DNA of 64,000 bases. Source: Porphyromonadaceae bacterium UBA7176 (GTDB taxonomy: Bacteria > Bacteroidota > Bacteroidia > Bacteroidales > Muribaculaceae). How positions within the stretch are numbered: the stretch's first letter is position 1; the number at the start of each line of letters is the position of its first letter. Below are positions 43,956 through 53,385 of this stretch, one piece after another. A model generated the notes under the pieces. That model made no database searches. It worked only from the letters and a program-made list of their open reading frames with translations, and had not been told where the DNA came from. The DNA is taken from positions 1-64,000 of the forward strand of contig DKVO01000021.1 in the NCBI GenBank assembly GCA_002491245.1, given 5' to 3'. A program made the translations under genes and the position numbers.

Positions 43956-44507
43956 ATGGAAAAGCACGACACCAATTCCGAATATTCATCAGCCCTCGGC
44001 CTTTGCCGCCAGATATTTGCCGCCAAACTCGAAGACTACGGAGCTTCGTGGCGCATAATGCGACCTCAAGCAATTACAGACCAGCTGTTTATAAAAGCCA
44101 AGCGCATCCGCACCCTACAGACGACAGGCAACGCGAAAGTCGACGAAGGTATACTCCCGGAATTTATGGGTATTGTCAACTACGGTATCGTCGGTGTCAT
44201 CCAGCTTCGCCACGGATACGCCGACAGCAAAGACATGACCCCGGCCCAAGCCTTGGAGTTCTACGACAGCGTGGCCGCTGAAGCCCGTGATCTCATGCTT
44301 GCCAAAAACCACGACTACGGAGAAGCTTGGCGCTCGATGCGCGTCCTGTCGTTCGACGACCTCATCCTCACAAAAATTGAACGGACAAAAGAAATTGAAG
44401 ACCACAAAGGAGTCACAAAAGTATCGGAAGGCATCGATGCAAACTACTTCGACATGGTCAACTATGCCATCTTCGCCATCATAAAACTCTCCGGCGATGA
44501 AGCTTAG
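43956..44507 (+). CDS. DUF1599 protein
   Basis: A 183-residue DUF1599 protein, a Bacteroidales family tentatively tied to nucleotide modification. It is visibly a tandem duplication. CRQIFAAKLEDYGASWRIMRP in the first half is echoed by ARDLMLAKNHDYGEAWRSMRV in the second, and FMGIVNYGIVGVIQL by YFDMVNYAIFAIIKL. This suggests two similar binding lobes. The stop overlaps the BT_3928-family gene by 11 bases. Biochemical role unknown. Confidence 0.88.
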   Translation: MEKHDTNSEYSSALGLCRQIFAAKLEDYGASWRIMRPQAITDQLFIKAKRIRTLQTTGNAKVDEGILPEFMGIVNYGIVGVIQLRHGYADSKDMTPAQALEFYDSVAAEARDLMLAKNHDYGEAWRSMRVLSFDDLILTKIERTKEIEDHKGVTKVSEGIDANYFDMVNYAIFAIIKLSGDEA

Positions 44508-45753
44508 CACCCGGCTGCGCATACGCTGCGCCTTGGTATGGATAGCACGCATAGCTGTCGGTACCACATTCATCATATCCGGCTGGGCAAAAGCCATCGA
44601 CCCCTGGGGATTTGTGATAAAGGTTGGCGAATACCTGTCGGCCTGGGATTTCGCCCTACCCCACGAAGCCGTGGCCGCAGCGTGCGTGACACTTGCATGT
44701 GTCGAATTCATCACCGGCATATTACTTCTCTCCGGAGCTTTGAAGCGCACGACAGCTATCGTGGCAGCTGCCATGATGGCTTTCATGCTGCCGTTGACCC
44801 TCTACATCGCCGTTGCTGACCCTGTTCCCGACTGCGGCTGCTTCGGCGATCTGTGGATCATCTCCAACTGGGCTACTTTCGCCAAAAACGTCGTCATATC
44901 GGCTTTCATTATCTATCTGTTGGTCTACAACCGCTATGTCCGCGGCATCTTTCCGGCAGCAATCCAATGGCTTGTCGTGGCAGTCTCGGCCGCATTCCCA
45001 CTCACCCTTGCCCTGATCGGGTACCAGATTCAGCCGCTTGTGGATTTCAGGCAGTACAAGACCGGCACTGTGATGTTTGCCGGAACCGACATAGCCGATA
45101 CTCCCGACGAATATTTTGTATACGAAAAAGACGGTGAACGCCGGCAGTTCACGCTCGACGAACTGCCCGACAGCACATGGACTTTTGTCGAAGCGCCACA
45201 GGACGAGACCGGCGACCGTTTCGGAGGTGGAATTTCGGTTGTCGACGCCGACGGTTACGACATCGCATCCGACCTTGCCGATACCGACGCAAAACAACTC
45301 TACCTCATAGTCCCCGACCCCAACATGCATTACCTCATCTATGCGCACTACGTCCAGCGCATGGCCGAATACGCCCGTCGCACAGGGGTCGATTTCATCG
45401 CCCTGTTAGGCTTCGGAGGACAGTATGCCGAGAGATGGAAAGACTGGGTGCGGCCCGACTTCGACATATATACCGCCGATGCCACAGCCCTCAAGCAAAT
45501 CGTACGCGGTCGTGAAGCTCTCGTTTATGCCGACGGCGGCATCATCAAATGGAAACGGACCCTCCGCTCACTCCCTCAGTCTTTGCCCGACAGCACAAGC
45601 GCCGACACCCTCGACATAATATCAGCTCCCGACGATGGCCGTTTGCACGGCACACTCCTCATCATCTACTTAGCTTCAATGCTCACCATCTACCTCCTCG
45701 GCCAATCGCCCAAAGCCCTCCGCTTCTTCATCCGCCTCACCGGACACAAATAG
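44497..45753 (+). CDS. BT_3928-family membrane protein (DoxX/MauE-like)
   Basis: A 418-residue inner-membrane protein of the Bacteroidales BT_3928 family. The N-terminal half has about four helices of the DoxX/MauE type (residues about 12-170) with the conserved PDCGCFGD motif. This is followed by a soluble domain with thioredoxin-like character, then a last membrane helix near 385-405. In Bacteroides it follows DUF1599, as here, which supports a shared role. DoxX/MauE relatives work with disulfide or redox chemistry of exported proteins. The specific function is unknown. It ends in a terminator stem. Confidence 0.88.
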   Translation: MKLSTRLRIRCALVWIARIAVGTTFIISGWAKAIDPWGFVIKVGEYLSAWDFALPHEAVAAACVTLACVEFITGILLLSGALKRTTAIVAAAMMAFMLPLTLYIAVADPVPDCGCFGDLWIISNWATFAKNVVISAFIIYLLVYNRYVRGIFPAAIQWLVVAVSAAFPLTLALIGYQIQPLVDFRQYKTGTVMFAGTDIADTPDEYFVYEKDGERRQFTLDELPDSTWTFVEAPQDETGDRFGGGISVVDADGYDIASDLADTDAKQLYLIVPDPNMHYLIYAHYVQRMAEYARRTGVDFIALLGFGGQYAERWKDWVRPDFDIYTADATALKQIVRGREALVYADGGIIKWKRTLRSLPQSLPDSTSADTLDIISAPDDGRLHGTLLIIYLASMLTIYLLGQSPKALRFFIRLTGHK

Positions 45754-45782
45754 AAAGACCGTTATCTCAATACGGTCTTTCT
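45752..45782. terminator. Bidirectional terminator between BT_3928 gene and serpin
   Basis: An 11-bp perfect stem, AGAAAGACCGT (45752-45762) and ACGGTCTTTCT (45772-45782), starting within the stop codon, between two convergent genes. Confidence 0.85.
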
Positions 45783-45805
45783 ACAAACGTAAATTTAGGT
45801 CAATT

Positions 45806-47059
45806 TTACAGATTCATGACCCGGCCACCAAACAGAACTATACCTGTCTCCTTATGGCGTAGCATAAAGGCAAACGGACGGTCGAAACGGATAAGGTCGG
45901 GGCGTGGAGCTGTCACCATCTCGCCAATTGTTGCGGATGCAGCTGTTGTCTGCTCTTCATCAACCTTGATATATGACTTTTGATAGACTGTAAAAGCGCC
46001 CGATATGGGCTTGTCAAATAGACGTATATCTGCAATCTCTCCGATTTTGCTTATACCCATATTACCTAACACATCCGATAGATCCAATCTGTCGCTCGGA
46101 GCGATTTCAAAACGTGGTAAAAATATTTTAACCAAATGCTGCGATAAAGTGGCTTGTTCCAATTCTTCACGTGTAGGCACCAAGACTGGTTTCCCTTCTG
46201 CCGGAAGTATAAACATCATTTCAAAGACACTGTTTCCATAATCTTTGCTGACGGTTGTAAAATCATCACAATACCTGACGTCGCACATATCGAAACAATT
46301 CATCATATCGACAGTCGCATCTCCTCCGCTACCATGAAATATAGCTTTTTCGGTTTCCGCCTTGTCGAATTTAGATCTCCATTTGGCATCGAAATATAAA
46401 GTATTGATCAACACGGCAACTTCGCCAGGTACTATTTTATCTTTAATATTTTTGATTAGACCCTTCGACTTTTCATTTGTCCACTGGTTGATATGACCTA
46501 CGACAAACTCTCTGTCATTATCGAAATCTCCGCTGTAGACCTCAGAATCATAATAAGTACCCAACACTGAGAGTAACGATGAATTAAGAGTATACCCTTC
46601 ATCATACCACAATCCGTTACCAAACGATAGATTTACTTTGGTATCACTTTGTGGCAATTGATACATGATCTTCGCATTTAATGTGTTGACTACATCAATA
46701 TCTTCCAACCCGAGAGCCTCGGTAATTTGGTCGCGAGCCTCATCACCGCATACATTTGCAAGCATTGACAAAAGCACAGATGCACTTAATGGAGAGACGA
46801 TAGCATTGTCTCCATTACCTTGCTTATCATATTCTTTGATTGAAGTATTGACAAAATCAATACCAAACGAAGCGAAATTATGTGCAGCTACAAGCTCTTC
46901 GTCTGTCGGAGAAAAGCGCGATTTGACATCCACTGCCGGAGTCGAACTGATCTCCAACACTTCTACACTGCCGCTATAATCGAAATTAGTTTCCTCGTTT
47001 CCGCTACACGCCGAGATCAACAGCGTTGCTAAAATAAGTGTAATGAATGGACTCTTCAT
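45806..47059 (-). CDS. Serpin lipoprotein
   Basis: A 417-residue serine-protease inhibitor of the serpin family. The signal peptide ends in a lipobox (LISAC), so it is anchored in the outer or inner membrane by lipid. Serpin landmarks are present, including ISPLSASVLLSML-type text (VSPLSASVLLSMLANVCG), FDAKWRSKF, and the C-terminal FDRPFAFMLRHKETGIVLFGG. The reactive loop is VDEEQTTAASATIGEMVTAP. By equal-length alignment with alpha-1-antitrypsin the P1-P1' pair falls at Ala-Pro, but the hinge has Q for the usual G at P15, so the target protease is unclear. The gene is visibly more A+T-rich than its neighbours. Confidence 0.93.
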   Translation of the reverse strand: MKSPFITLILATLLISACSGNEETNFDYSGSVEVLEISSTPAVDVKSRFSPTDEELVAAHNFASFGIDFVNTSIKEYDKQGNGDNAIVSPLSASVLLSMLANVCGDEARDQITEALGLEDIDVVNTLNAKIMYQLPQSDTKVNLSFGNGLWYDEGYTLNSSLLSVLGTYYDSEVYSGDFDNDREFVVGHINQWTNEKSKGLIKNIKDKIVPGEVAVLINTLYFDAKWRSKFDKAETEKAIFHGSGGDATVDMMNCFDMCDVRYCDDFTTVSKDYGNSVFEMMFILPAEGKPVLVPTREELEQATLSQHLVKIFLPRFEIAPSDRLDLSDVLGNMGISKIGEIADIRLFDKPISGAFTVYQKSYIKVDEEQTTAASATIGEMVTAPRPDLIRFDRPFAFMLRHKETGIVLFGGRVMNL

Positions 47060-47088
47060 ATTTTATAGTAAATTGTGATTAGATTTTG

Positions 47089-47118
47089 CAAATATACAAC
47101 ATGCAATTAAAAAAACAA
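47089..47118 (-). promoter_or_regulatory. Promoter of the serpin gene
   Basis: Minus strand: TTG (47118-47116), 19 bases, TATATTTG (47096-47089), 29 bases before the ATG. Confidence 0.7.
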
Positions 47119-47186
47119 GCAAAAAACGCTTTAATTTCCGCTTGTTTCGTCAATTAAAGTTATATATCACGCATCACCGACATGAA

Positions 47187-47227
47187 AGCCGGAGGTAAAC
47201 GATTATGACATGCGTTTACCTCCGGCT
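47187..47227 (-). terminator. Terminator of the DUF4965-GH127 operon
   Basis: A 15-bp perfect stem, AGCCGGAGGTAAACG and CGTTTACCTCCGGCT, with an 11-base loop, 17 bases after the GH127 stop on the minus strand. Confidence 0.85.
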
Positions 47228-47243
47228 CTTGTAATTGCAATTA

Positions 47244-49076
47244 TCAGTTATTTCTGTAATCGAGCCAGACCTTCATGCGGCTGGGGGCGCGGTTGTCCCA
47301 ACTGAAATAGGGCACCATCGTAAGCTTTCCTCCGGGAACGGTAGCTATCACCGGGATTGCCCCATTGAGATCTGCGACAGGTGCGCCAAGACTAAATGAA
47401 GTATTGGCGATGGAGAGTCCGATGTCGTATGTTGTGCTGTTGTCGCATTCTTCGACGCAATAAACAAGCGGACCACGGGTCACAGCACGTTTGCCGAGAT
47501 TGGCCTGCACACGTGTGTCGGCACTGTTGATTTCGACTGGCATATCCATGTCGAAATCTATCTTGTCGCCATTGGCGCAATCTTTGATCACAAGATATCC
47601 GTTTTCGACAGGGACACTCATAGCCTTACCATTAAGAGCCACCGAATAACTTGAACACCATCCAGGCACACGCAGTCTGATGTCGCGGCGTTCGTCGGCT
47701 GGACCGGTCAGAACGATGTCCACATTACCCTGATACGGATACCCGGTTGTCTGAGTCACCGACCACTTACCGTCGGGCATCGCACCCTCGCTACCGATGT
47801 AGAGATTTACCCAAATGGTTTCGGGCGAAACACCATAGATATATCCACCGAGCGATGGCAGAAAACGGCACAAATTACTCGGACAGCAGGCTACACCATA
47901 CCACTCCTTACGGTGATGGTCGCCTCTTGATTCAAGGGGATTAACATAAAAGAACTTCGTACCCGACATGGATACTCCCGACAGGATACCGTTGTAGAGG
48001 CAACGCTCCACGATATCGACATACTTTGAGTCGGGCGTCATGGTGTTCATCCGTTGGTTCCACAGCGCCATGCCTATCGACGCACAAGTCTCGCAATATG
48101 CTTCGAGGTTGGGGAGGTCGTAATCAACCGTGAAACCTTCGTTATGGCCCGACGAACCTATACCGCCGGTGATATACATATTGCGGTCCACTACATCGTG
48201 CCACAGAGCACGGAGCGGCTTCATATACGTGGTGTCGCCGGTAGCAGCAACTACATCGGCCATGCCTGAGTACATGTACATACACCGCACGGCGTGACCC
48301 GAAATATCGGTGAGTTCAGATGCCGGTGTCAGGTCCTGGTAATATTGCGGATCCCACGGCATGTCGAGACGTACGCCATGCCCATGACCACGCTCCTCGA
48401 TGAGCCAATGGGCGAAGTCGACATATTTTTTCTCGCCCGTCACCTCAGCAAGCTTGCATAGGGCAAGTTCTATTTCCTGATGCCCGGGCACCCAGAGCCG
48501 TTTACCGGGGCCGAATAATGCCATCATATGGTCGGCCATGCGGCGGCCGACATTCAGGAGTTTATCCTTTCCGGTCGCTTTCTGATATGCCACACCGGCC
48601 TCAATCAAGTGACCGGCACAGTACATCTCGTGCTTGTCCATATCGGTCCACCGCTCGTCGGGTTTTGCGAGGGTGTAGAATGTGTTGATGTATCCGTTTT
48701 CGTCCTGAGCGGCAGCAATCTTGTCGATCCACTCGTCGGTTTTGGCTTCGAGCATCTCGTCAGGATTGTTGATGAGCGTATACGCCATGCCTTCGATAGC
48801 CTTGTAGACATCGGAGTCATCGAAGAAGATGCCGGAATGGTCGCCGAAGCCATTAGCCACACGCTCGAAATTGGCCATACGGCCAGTCTTGTTTTCTATC
48901 TGGTCGATACATGTGGCAACTGTAGTGGCGGCATGTTTCTGGAGCCTCGGGGCCCAGAAGGAATCGGTGATTTTGACACGGGCAAAATCGACCGGAGTAT
49001 TTGCCCAGGCGGCCGCCGTAGCGGCGCCTGTGGCAATCGCCATACAAAGATGGCGTAGTTTTAAAGTCGAATACAT
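47244..49076 (-). CDS. Exported GH127 beta-L-arabinofuranosidase-type hydrolase
   Basis: A 610-residue GH127 (DUF1680) enzyme. The ATG at 49076 opens a signal peptide ending around AAAWAN. The (alpha/alpha)6 barrel covers about 35-450. The zinc/catalytic cluster is visible: the ETCAS segment (glutamate and first cysteine) and the ACCPSN pair (second and third cysteines; one is the proposed nucleophile in characterised GH127 members). A C-terminal beta-sandwich follows. It probably releases beta-L-arabinofuranose from plant glycans or glycoproteins. It lies eight bases after the DUF4965 gene and shares its transcript. Confidence 0.93.
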   Translation of the reverse strand: MYSTLKLRHLCMAIATGAATAAAWANTPVDFARVKITDSFWAPRLQKHAATTVATCIDQIENKTGRMANFERVANGFGDHSGIFFDDSDVYKAIEGMAYTLINNPDEMLEAKTDEWIDKIAAAQDENGYINTFYTLAKPDERWTDMDKHEMYCAGHLIEAGVAYQKATGKDKLLNVGRRMADHMMALFGPGKRLWVPGHQEIELALCKLAEVTGEKKYVDFAHWLIEERGHGHGVRLDMPWDPQYYQDLTPASELTDISGHAVRCMYMYSGMADVVAATGDTTYMKPLRALWHDVVDRNMYITGGIGSSGHNEGFTVDYDLPNLEAYCETCASIGMALWNQRMNTMTPDSKYVDIVERCLYNGILSGVSMSGTKFFYVNPLESRGDHHRKEWYGVACCPSNLCRFLPSLGGYIYGVSPETIWVNLYIGSEGAMPDGKWSVTQTTGYPYQGNVDIVLTGPADERRDIRLRVPGWCSSYSVALNGKAMSVPVENGYLVIKDCANGDKIDFDMDMPVEINSADTRVQANLGKRAVTRGPLVYCVEECDNSTTYDIGLSIANTSFSLGAPVADLNGAIPVIATVPGGKLTMVPYFSWDNRAPSRMKVWLDYRNN

Positions 49077-49084
49077 CAAAACCC

Positions 49085-51604
49085 TTACTTTTTCATCTTT
49101 TTGACGAACAAAGGCATCCAGTGGCCACCGATAACCGAACGAGCGATGAAGTGCTCGTACTTACCGGTCTTGGTATCGTACCAGTCGCTGATTGCCACAC
49201 GGCTCGGAGTCTCGTTTATATAGGCATAGAGCGGCGAGATGAACTTGCCGAGGGTTTCGGCATCGGGCGACATCGCTGCCGACCACATGATCCAGTCGCT
49301 CTTGGTGTAGTCGCGGCGGTTGTCGAGAGGCAGACCGTATTTATTCTGCTTCTTGAGGTAATACGCGATTTCGTCTTTCATGACTTCGGCCGGGAATATG
49401 CCGGTGTTCCAAAGCGTATCCCACACCATGTTGTACTTTTGGCTCCAGGTATCGGGGCGGTCGAAAGCGAGGCGGTAGTGCACATTGCCATTCTTGCCTT
49501 CACGAGCATCTTTCACCCATTTAGCAGCCATCTCCTTGGCACGGTCGTTATATTTCTTAGCAGTAGCATCGTCTCCTTTCAGTTTGGCCATTTCTGCAAA
49601 ACCGGCAACACCCATTATCGCTTTCACCGACAGGTTTGCGTTGTGTGCCCAGTGACCGGCGAAGTCGTCGGTGCAAAGCTGGTTCTCGGGGTCCTGTCCG
49701 TTCTCCGACAGATAATCGGCCCAGATCTTAAGTATGTCCCAATATTTGTCGGCATACGAAGTATTGCCATCGAGTATCGATATCTGAGCGAGAAGCGTGA
49801 GCATGTTGCCAGCCTCTTCGAGAGGCATGTCGCCTCCGTACACTTGTCCGTTGGCAAGGGGGTATTGACCGAGGTCGTGAGCAGCGAAAGGCTTGGTCCA
49901 ACGGCCCGACTTGCTGTAGTCGAGGACAGAGGTCATCATAGCTTTCTGAAGCTCGGGGTTGTATGCGAGGAAGAGGGGTGCTTCGGGATATGTCAGGTCG
50001 ACAGTGTTGACACAACCGTTAGAGTCGTTTTCTTTCGAGAAGAAGAGGAGATTGCCCTCGTCGTCCTTGAAAAGTTTGTGGGCGCCGATAACATGGCGGT
50101 AAGAACCGGAGAGAATTTCTGCGTATTCCTTTCCGCCCACAGCCATAGCGTCGTCGTAGATCATCTTGTCGAAATTCTTGCAGCGGTCCATAACCGAAGC
50201 ATACGATGAAGCGAGGTTATCGAACATCTCGAATATATCCACATCGCCACCATGAGCCCAATATGCCTTATACTGCTTGTAGAAGTATTCGATATCCTTG
50301 ATTTCGTCGTAGCCTATCATGGTGAAACTTGCAGCACGTTTGGTCTTGCCAAAATCATGAACATATGCAAGAAGAGGTGCCTGCGAGGACTTGTAAGCAA
50401 CAATTTCGCTACCTACAGCCGAAGGAGTAATGCCACCTTTTGTAATGAACATCTCTTTGATTTCGTTGTCGGGACCTATGGCGACATCACCGTTTATCGC
50501 CGGCAGATAGAGATAACCCCAGTCGATGCAGATATGGTCGCCGCTCTTGGCAAGGATGGGCTGCTCTATTGTGCCGGTTTTGGCGTAGCGCACACCATTA
50601 TCCTCCACTATGCTTGTACGGGTGGGCTGGTAATCGTTATTCTGTGCTATCCGAGGCGAAGCAGTGAGCATGAGCTGCACGTTGTGGTCGCGGCCGTCGG
50701 TCGAACGCACCTGATATGAGATATAATTGGCCGGTGACGACAGGAGGTCGTAGTTGTCGATAAGCATCGGGGCAGTGAACACGAGGTCGAGTTCTACAGG
50801 ACCGCAGGCAAAGGTGTAATACGACGAGGTTGCGAGTACGTCGACACTCTTCTGCTCTGCATTACGAACATTCTTGTCGTAAGCGCTTTTCTTACGGAAT
50901 AGGCCGAAGTCGGTGTAGGCTCCGCCATCGGTATTGTGGCAATGGGCGGCGATTACATTATTACCTGCATGGAACAGTTTCTTAATGTCGTCTGACAGCG
51001 GAAGTTCCACGTCATTGTACCAGTTGTGGCCGGTATTCACGACTTCCTTGCCGTTGATATACAGCTCGAACACATCGTCGTGTGAATATATCAGGAAAAG
51101 ATCTTCGTCGAGGTCGGCAGGTGTAAGCTCAACATTCCGTCGCACATACAGGTCGCTGTTTGTCTCGGTCCACGGGGTGTGTATACTGGCCCCATACGAG
51201 CCGAAAGCTGCCGTTGCAGTCTGCCAGGCACTGTCGTCGAAAGACTCTTTCTCCCAGCCCTTGGCAGGTTTCTTACGCATTATCTTGCCTTGCCAAGCTT
51301 CTTCGCCTGCCATAGGAGCTATAGCCTCGACAACCGAGACAGGCTCGCCCATAAAACGATATGTCTCACCATCGACACGCAGATAGCCCTGCAAAGGTTT
51401 CACATCGCCCGACCAGTGGCGTGTAGAGCCATCGGTCAGTTTATCGTAGGGCGACCATATGGAGAAATATGGGTCGGACATTATCACAGGCACTGCCGGC
51501 ATACGCAGGTCGGTGGCCTGATAAGGCTTGAAAACATCGGCACTCTGGGCACCGACAGCCCATGCTGCACTCACAAGCACGGCTGTAGTCAATAGTTTTT
51601 TCAT
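49085..51604 (-). CDS. Exported DUF4965/DUF5127 (glutaminase-family) protein with inserted sugar-binding-like domain
   Basis: An 839-residue exported protein of the DUF4964-DUF5127-DUF4965 group, called glutaminase family after fungal GtaA. A signal peptide (about 1-19) is followed by DUF4964 (PVIMSDPYFSIWSPYDKLTDGSTRHWSG). A galactose-binding jelly-roll domain (about 95-210, WEKESFDDSAWQ...FELYINGKEV...NVIAAHCHN) interrupts the fold. The DUF5127 and DUF4965 helical barrel then runs from about 280 to 835. It is co-transcribed with GH127, so a role on plant or host glycans is more likely than glutamine hydrolysis. True activity unknown. Confidence 0.85.
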   Translation of the reverse strand: MKKLLTTAVLVSAAWAVGAQSADVFKPYQATDLRMPAVPVIMSDPYFSIWSPYDKLTDGSTRHWSGDVKPLQGYLRVDGETYRFMGEPVSVVEAIAPMAGEEAWQGKIMRKKPAKGWEKESFDDSAWQTATAAFGSYGASIHTPWTETNSDLYVRRNVELTPADLDEDLFLIYSHDDVFELYINGKEVVNTGHNWYNDVELPLSDDIKKLFHAGNNVIAAHCHNTDGGAYTDFGLFRKKSAYDKNVRNAEQKSVDVLATSSYYTFACGPVELDLVFTAPMLIDNYDLLSSPANYISYQVRSTDGRDHNVQLMLTASPRIAQNNDYQPTRTSIVEDNGVRYAKTGTIEQPILAKSGDHICIDWGYLYLPAINGDVAIGPDNEIKEMFITKGGITPSAVGSEIVAYKSSQAPLLAYVHDFGKTKRAASFTMIGYDEIKDIEYFYKQYKAYWAHGGDVDIFEMFDNLASSYASVMDRCKNFDKMIYDDAMAVGGKEYAEILSGSYRHVIGAHKLFKDDEGNLLFFSKENDSNGCVNTVDLTYPEAPLFLAYNPELQKAMMTSVLDYSKSGRWTKPFAAHDLGQYPLANGQVYGGDMPLEEAGNMLTLLAQISILDGNTSYADKYWDILKIWADYLSENGQDPENQLCTDDFAGHWAHNANLSVKAIMGVAGFAEMAKLKGDDATAKKYNDRAKEMAAKWVKDAREGKNGNVHYRLAFDRPDTWSQKYNMVWDTLWNTGIFPAEVMKDEIAYYLKKQNKYGLPLDNRRDYTKSDWIMWSAAMSPDAETLGKFISPLYAYINETPSRVAISDWYDTKTGKYEHFIARSVIGGHWMPLFVKKMKK

Positions 51605-51665
51605 GCAACTGTTGTTGATTACGGTTTATGGTTTAGATTTACGAAGTCTCAATATCTCCGGCCAT

Positions 51666-52550
51666 TTACATCACATTGAGCACCTGCTCCTTGATCTGCT
51701 CCAGGAGGTCTTTCATTTTCACGACTATGGCCTGCATTCCGGCATGATTGCTCTTGCTTCCGAGGGTGTTGATCTCACGGCCCATTTCCTGAGCGATGAA
51801 ACCGAGTTTCTTGCCTTGTCCCGGAGTCGGGGCATCCATCGTCTCGAGGAAATACGAAAGGTGCTTGGCAAGACGCTGTTTCTCTTCATTCACATCGAGT
51901 TTCTCGATATAGAATATCATTTCCTGCTCCAGCCGTCCCTTGTCGATTTCGAGCGCCGGAATTTTTGCAAGAGCGTCTTCGAGGCGCTGGCGTATGCGAG
52001 GTACCCGTTCCTGCTCGTAAGGTTCTATCTGCGCCAACAGATCGGCAATAGCCCCGATACGAGGACGGAAGAAGTTTTCGAGGGCAGTGCCTTCGGTACG
52101 CCTGTGCGCCATGAGCCCTTCGACTGCGCTGCGGACAACACTATAAAGCACTTCAACCTCGCCGGCCTCAGCTTCAGGCGCGGCATTCCGCACAGCCTCG
52201 GGCAGTGTCATCAGCACACGGAAGAGGTCGTCGGGGACAGGAGTTCCGAGTTCAGCCGCCGCAGCCTCTATCTGCGCCTTATAGCGACGCATCACATCGA
52301 TGTTTATTTCAGATACAGTAGCCGACGATACCCCCGGCAGACTCTCGCATGTAACGAGCAAATCGGCTTTACCGCGCTCTATCACATGCCCTACTATCGA
52401 GCGTACTTCAAGTTCGCTCTCCCTGAAAATATATGGCAGGCGGACACTTAAATCGAGCTGTTTGCTGTTGAGCGATTTAATCTCGACAGTAATTCTATGG
52501 GTTTTGGTTTCAGCAGTGGCTTTGCCGAAACCTGTCATCGACATGAGCAT
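51666..52550 (-). CDS. YicC/YloC-family endoribonuclease
   Basis: A 294-residue YicC-family protein, a conserved bacterial endoribonuclease. The start is set at 52550 (MLMSMTGFG), which matches the family's usual start with MTGFG three or four residues in. The N-terminal domain (MTGFGKA, VEIKSLNSKQLDLSVRLP) and the C-terminal DUF1732 segment (EKLDVNEEKQRLAKHLSYF, GKKLGFIAQEMGREINTLGSKS) are intact. It is divergent from tsaB. Confidence 0.93.
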   Translation of the reverse strand: MLMSMTGFGKATAETKTHRITVEIKSLNSKQLDLSVRLPYIFRESELEVRSIVGHVIERGKADLLVTCESLPGVSSATVSEINIDVMRRYKAQIEAAAAELGTPVPDDLFRVLMTLPEAVRNAAPEAEAGEVEVLYSVVRSAVEGLMAHRRTEGTALENFFRPRIGAIADLLAQIEPYEQERVPRIRQRLEDALAKIPALEIDKGRLEQEMIFYIEKLDVNEEKQRLAKHLSYFLETMDAPTPGQGKKLGFIAQEMGREINTLGSKSNHAGMQAIVVKMKDLLEQIKEQVLNVM

Positions 52551-52606
52551 GGGAACGATTGGTTTTTGGTTGTTAATTACAGTACGGAATAACTCCGACG
52601 GTCTTG

Positions 52607-52614
52607 CAAAATTA
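52607..52614 (-). promoter_or_regulatory. -7 element for yicC
   Basis: TAATTTTG on the minus strand, 56 bases before the ATG. No -33 element at the usual spacing. Confidence 0.5.
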
Positions 52615-52657
52615 CAAATTATTGTCGGCAAACTATGTTTTTTATCACAAAAAATAG

Positions 52658-52665
52658 TAACTTTG
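52658..52665 (+). promoter_or_regulatory. -7 element for tsaB-tsaC
   Basis: TAACTTTG, 18 bases before the tsaB ATG. Confidence 0.6.
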
Positions 52666-52683
52666 CCGTAAAAGAAGCATCCA

Positions 52684-53385
52684 ATGGCAACAATTCTAAA
52701 TATAGAGACATCGGGAGTGCCGTGCTCTGCCGCCCTGACGAGCGAAGGCATGATTTTGGCCCACCGCGAGAATTTCGAGGGACGCAACCACGCCACCATG
52801 CTCAGCAGTATGGTGAAAGAGTGCCTCGACCACGCCTCATCACATGAAATGAAGATCGATGCGGTAGCCGTCGGCATGGGGCCCGGCAGCTACACCGGCC
52901 TGCGAATAGGGTTGAGCGAGGCAAAAGGGCTCGCATACGCACTCGACATACCTCTCATAGGGGTAGACACACTCAAACTACTGACTACCCGGGTGATGTT
53001 CTCGACCGACGATATCGACCCCGATACCATCTTCATACCGATGGTTGATGCCAGACGCATGGAAGTGTATACGGCGGCACACGATTTCGCTTTGTCGGAC
53101 CTCCTCGCACCACAGGCCCTGATACTCGACGAGAACTCTTATGCCGACTTACGGGCTACAGGCAGACCGATACTGTACTTCGGAAGCGGCGCAGCCAAAG
53201 CCCGCGATATATTCGCCAACACACCTCAGGCACAGTATGTCGATGGTGTGGAAGCATTGGCTGTCGACATGATAGCCCTTGCCGAACGGGCTTACGCCAT
53301 GCGCGACTTCATCGACACAGCATATTCAACACCTGCATATCTCAAAGAATTTCAGGCAACGACACCAAAACATAAGGTGATATGA
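52684..53385 (+). CDS. tsaB: tRNA threonylcarbamoyladenosine biosynthesis protein TsaB
   Basis: A 233-residue TsaB, the partner of TsaD that makes N6-threonylcarbamoyladenosine at position 37 of ANN-decoding tRNAs. It shows the ASKHA-fold opening ILNIETSGVPCSAAL and the VGMGPGSYTGLRIGLSEAKGLA signature (about residues 60-81). It overlaps the TsaC gene by four bases, so two steps of the same modification are translationally coupled. Confidence 0.94.
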   Translation: MATILNIETSGVPCSAALTSEGMILAHRENFEGRNHATMLSSMVKECLDHASSHEMKIDAVAVGMGPGSYTGLRIGLSEAKGLAYALDIPLIGVDTLKLLTTRVMFSTDDIDPDTIFIPMVDARRMEVYTAAHDFALSDLLAPQALILDENSYADLRATGRPILYFGSGAAKARDIFANTPQAQYVDGVEALAVDMIALAERAYAMRDFIDTAYSTPAYLKEFQATTPKHKVI

